From the NCBI GenBank assembly GCA_964373815.1, contig CAYJWI010000023.1, positions 1 to 15,483 on the forward strand: DNA of 15,483 bases. The letters run 5' to 3'. Under the pieces are notes generated by a model. The model had not been told where the DNA came from. It searched no databases and saw only the letters and a program-made list of their open reading frames with translations. A program made the position numbers and the translations under genes. Below are positions 13,608-15,483 of the stretch, one piece after another (the first letter of the stretch is position 1; every line of letters begins with the position of its first letter). The stretch is from UBA10205 sp964373815 (GTDB lineage: Archaea; Iainarchaeota; Iainarchaeia; Iainarchaeales; Iainarchaeaceae).

Positions 13608-14390
13608 TTAACCTGGCTCTTCGAGGTATTTTACAAGCACGATGCTGTTGTATGCATTTGAAACAGCGAGCCCTATCACCAGCAGGGCGAGCGCGAGCAT
13701 CTCTATCCCTGCCGCATCCGCGAGGATTGAGAAGAAGGTGTTTATCGCGCCGGCGATAATGCCTAGCAGTATGAAGAACAAGAGCAGCTTGCCGAGCCGC
13801 TTTCCGCTCCACTTCCAGCTTTTCGCAAGCGCTTCCTTGAGCTTTGCCCCTTCAACCGCCATTATTACGGGCGTGAACGCGAGCTTTAGGTAGACGTATG
13901 CGCCGAAAATTGTCCATGCTAGCAGGAGCACGAAGGCTATCAGCCCGAGCGAATCCGAAACGCTCCCTATGAACAAAAGGAACCAGGCGATTGAGTAGAG
14001 GAAAAATGCGGCGCACGCAAAAGCAGTGAGGCCCGCGATTTCGCCAATTTTAGAAAACCCCGAAACTATCCCCTCCAAAACCCCTTTGTTTTTCTTCAGC
14101 AGGGAGGCATAGGCATAGAGCTGGTAGAACCCGAGCAGGAATGAAACAAAGACCGCGGCCCCGATTACGAGCAGCTCGGTCGTGTAAGTTGTGAGCATAT
14201 AATAGGGCAGCTGGAAGAGGCTTGCCTGGGGAACTTCGCCGTATATGAAGACCTCGTAGAAGAAGTTGAAGTAGTTCTCCGCGGTGAAAATAAGCACGAA
14301 GAAATTAATGGCCATGGCGAGGAGCGCGGGGAGGAAATAAATGGGTTTTTTCACGAGTTCGGAAAAGCCCGAGGCAAAGGCATTCAGCAT
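13608..14390 (-). CDS. Six-helix integral membrane protein of unknown function
   Basis: A 260-residue polytopic membrane protein. Hydrophobic segments lie at about residues 17-37, 70-95, 118-141, 146-171, 197-221 and 228-255. A conserved-looking basic amphipathic stretch follows the fourth helix (EGAKLKEALAKSWKWSGKRL, about 176-195). This layout is reminiscent of DUF4013- or YciC-like archaeal membrane proteins, but I cannot assign it. The ATG at 14390 is chosen because a longer frame up to 14519 adds 43 residues without hydrophobic or family character, and because a TATA box lies about 26 nt upstream. smc follows after 110 bp and may be co-transcribed. Confidence 0.8.
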   Translation of the reverse strand: MLNAFASGFSELVKKPIYFLPALLAMAINFFVLIFTAENYFNFFYEVFIYGEVPQASLFQLPYYMLTTYTTELLVIGAAVFVSFLLGFYQLYAYASLLKKNKGVLEGIVSGFSKIGEIAGLTAFACAAFFLYSIAWFLLFIGSVSDSLGLIAFVLLLAWTIFGAYVYLKLAFTPVIMAVEGAKLKEALAKSWKWSGKRLGKLLLFFILLGIIAGAINTFFSILADAAGIEMLALALLVIGLAVSNAYNSIVLVKYLEEPG

Positions 14391-14410
14391 GCTAAAAACA
14401 ACGCACTTAG

Positions 14411-14420
14411 CATATTTAAG
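14411..14420 (-). promoter_or_regulatory. TATA box of the membrane-protein gene
   Basis: On the minus strand the sequence reads cttaaatatg, centred about 26 nt before the ATG at 14390, predicting a leaderless transcript. It may also serve smc and the genes behind it. Confidence 0.5.
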
Positions 14421-14520
14421 TGTTTTTATCGTTTTGGCCCTGCAAAAACCAGCCTGGCTTTGCTGGCTCAGCGCTTCTTCCAAAAAAACACCCTCTCGCT
14501 GCCAGGCTCCCTTTCTCAAC

Positions 14521-14530
14521 CTTTAAAAAG
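14521..14530 (+). promoter_or_regulatory. TATA box of rpl44e
   Basis: The string ctttaaaaag resembles the boxes of spt5 and rpl1. It predicts a transcript start near 14551 and a leader of about 32 nt before the ATG at 14583. Confidence 0.5.
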
Positions 14531-14582
14531 CTTCCCGAATGCTATTATTTGAAAGAAATTGCTTCGTTTTCAAGTGGTTTTA

Positions 14583-14870
14583 ATGCACATCCCAAAAGAA
14601 CAGAGCCTCTATTGCCCAAAGTGCAATACCCACACAAGCCACAAGCTCAAGCAGTTCAAGGCGGGGCAGCCTAGGGCGCTTGCAATAGGCACGAGGAGCA
14701 ATGTGCGCAAGCACAAGAAGGGTTATGGCGGAAAGGCCAAGTTCACGGCAACAGTAAAGAAGCAGAACAAGAAGCCGACATTTATCGCCGAGTGCCCTGT
14801 GTGCGGAAGGAAAGTCTACAAGGTCATCCCAAAGAAGATGAAGAAAACCGAGATAATGGCGGTAGCGTAA
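14583..14870 (+). CDS. rpl44e: Large-subunit ribosomal protein L44e (eL42)
   Basis: A 95-residue basic protein with the archaeal/eukaryotic L44e start (MHIPKEQSLYCPKCNTHTSH) and a four-cysteine zinc ribbon: CPKC at residues 11-14 and CPVC near residue 75. Conserved rRNA-binding stretches include RKHKKGYGGK. The protein sits near the E site of the large subunit and is absent from bacteria. The ATG at 14583 matches the family start; the in-frame codon at 14559 adds eight residues. aagtggtttta precedes the ATG. The often adjacent S27e gene is not present; an exported protein follows. Confidence 0.94.
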   Translation: MHIPKEQSLYCPKCNTHTSHKLKQFKAGQPRALAIGTRSNVRKHKKGYGGKAKFTATVKKQNKKPTFIAECPVCGRKVYKVIPKKMKKTEIMAVA

Positions 14871-14944
14871 CCCCGGCCATGTAAATGCCCCTATTTTCGG
14901 GTTTTTCGGCCACAAAGCGTTGGCAGATACCCCGTAATGAAAGA

Positions 14945-14951
14945 TTTATTA
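14945..14951 (+). promoter_or_regulatory. Possible TATA box of the exported-protein gene
   Basis: The string tttatta is centred about 28 nt before the ATG at 14976, which would give a leaderless transcript. A second ATG at 14937 lies upstream of it. Weak. Confidence 0.3.
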
Positions 14952-14975
14952 TCTTCCTCCCTCTTTCATGTTAGC

Positions 14976-15434
14976 ATGAGGGAGATTCCGGTTCTGTTAA
15001 TTGTTTCCGTTTTGCTTATTGCCGGTGCTTTTGCTGTCTGGTATAACCCCCCGGCTTCAAATTTTAATGAAAAAGCCGCTTTATCGCCTAAAGTTGTTTT
15101 GTCCCCCCCTGCCGTGACAGGCCTGGTTTCCGGCGATGCTGCCAGCATTTCAGGCGAAGTTGCGCGCCTGACTTCAGAGCTTGTCTCTTCCGGAGGTTTG
15201 GGCAGGGCGGGTGTCGATTCCGGATTGGTTGCCAAGGCGAAGGCGCGCAGGCAGCTAATGCTGCAACTGGCTGACAAAGACCCATGGGCTTTTCTCGAAA
15301 ACGTCATTTCTGCAGGCAAGCAGGCGGCTTTGCCGGCAGGAGTAAAATCGGAATTGGAGCAGCCCATTGATGTAACCGGTTCCCTAACGGTTATGGAGAG
15401 GGGGCACATCGGACTGCCGGAAGGGCAGTTATAG
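14976..15434 (+). CDS. Exported or membrane-anchored protein, possibly the N-terminal part of a longer one
   Basis: A 152-residue protein with an N-terminal signal peptide or anchor (MREIPVLLIVSVLLIAGAFA), followed by an extracytoplasmic region without cysteines. The segment KARRQLMLQLADKDPWAFLE, then LPAGVKSELEQPIDVTGSL, resembles the N-terminal region that precedes the catalytic or adhesive domains of large secreted proteins; this is a pattern impression, not an identified family. The frame ends in TAG at 15432-15434. The same frame stays open after it to the window edge (QSMKVSRFFDRKSQVG), so the gene could be interrupted or truncated. Start 14976 gives a compact signal peptide; the ATG at 14937 would add 13 residues. 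Confidence 0.6.
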   Translation: MREIPVLLIVSVLLIAGAFAVWYNPPASNFNEKAALSPKVVLSPPAVTGLVSGDAASISGEVARLTSELVSSGGLGRAGVDSGLVAKAKARRQLMLQLADKDPWAFLENVISAGKQAALPAGVKSELEQPIDVTGSLTVMERGHIGLPEGQL

Positions 15435-15483
15435 CAGTCCATGAAAGTTTCTAGGTTTTTTGACCGAAAGTCTCAAGTAGGGG

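Noticed and set aside
14391..14519. An N-terminal extension of the membrane protein.
   Set aside because: It crosses the predicted TATA box at 14411-14420 and looks non-coding.
14870..14936. A hairpin terminator after rpl44e.
   Set aside because: Only a 3-4 bp stem (ccc/ggg around tatttt) and a 5-T run are present, too weak to call.

Overview
This is an archaeal chromosome segment. It carries archaeal-type translation and transcription genes (Spt5, L11, L1, L10/P0, the short acidic L12 ending GLGSLFG, and zinc-ribbon L44e), TATA-like boxes about 25-28 nt upstream of starts, and Shine-Dalgarno sites of the GGTGA type. Compact genes, few regulatory gaps and a divergent SMC fit a DPANN-type archaeon (Diapherotrites/Micrarchaeota-like). 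That placement is inference; the archaeal assignment is secure.

Positions 1-3880 (plus strand) hold the ribosomal stalk region: spt5, rpl11, then rpl1-rpl10-rpl12. A VapBC-like toxin-antitoxin pair lies antisense between rpl11 and rpl1. The second half therefore has its own TATA box and a leader of three consecutive hairpins before rpl1. rpl10 overlaps rpl1 (ATGA). rpl12 has a strong SD, a possible internal promoter, and a hairpin plus T-tract terminator that includes its stop codon.

Positions 3897-6416 (minus) hold an exported, membrane-anchored protease with a Lon (S16) Ser/Lys domain but no ATPase, followed 15 bp later by a small basic protein of unknown function.

Positions 6506-13497 (minus) form an apparent smc operon. 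SMC is the centrepiece. Its Walker A motif is interrupted by a 545-residue intein with a LAGLIDADG endonuclease. After splicing it would be about 1003 residues, with true SMC heads but a Rad50-like CPTC zinc hook at the exact middle instead of a hinge domain. Overlapping its stop is the first of four tandem paralogous genes for small helix-turn-helix proteins. Two of these share a perfect 609-bp direct repeat yet differ sharply in a 67-bp window between the repeat copies.

Positions 13608-15434 hold a six-helix membrane protein (minus), then rpl44e and a secreted or anchored protein (plus). The last ORF may be the first part of a longer protein interrupted by an in-frame TAG just before the window edge.

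No tRNA, rRNA, CRISPR array or IS element was recognised. No gene-free stretch exceeds 300 bases; the longest are 1-170 (promoters of spt5) and 1734-1907 (divergent vapBC/rpl1 promoters and the rpl1 leader).
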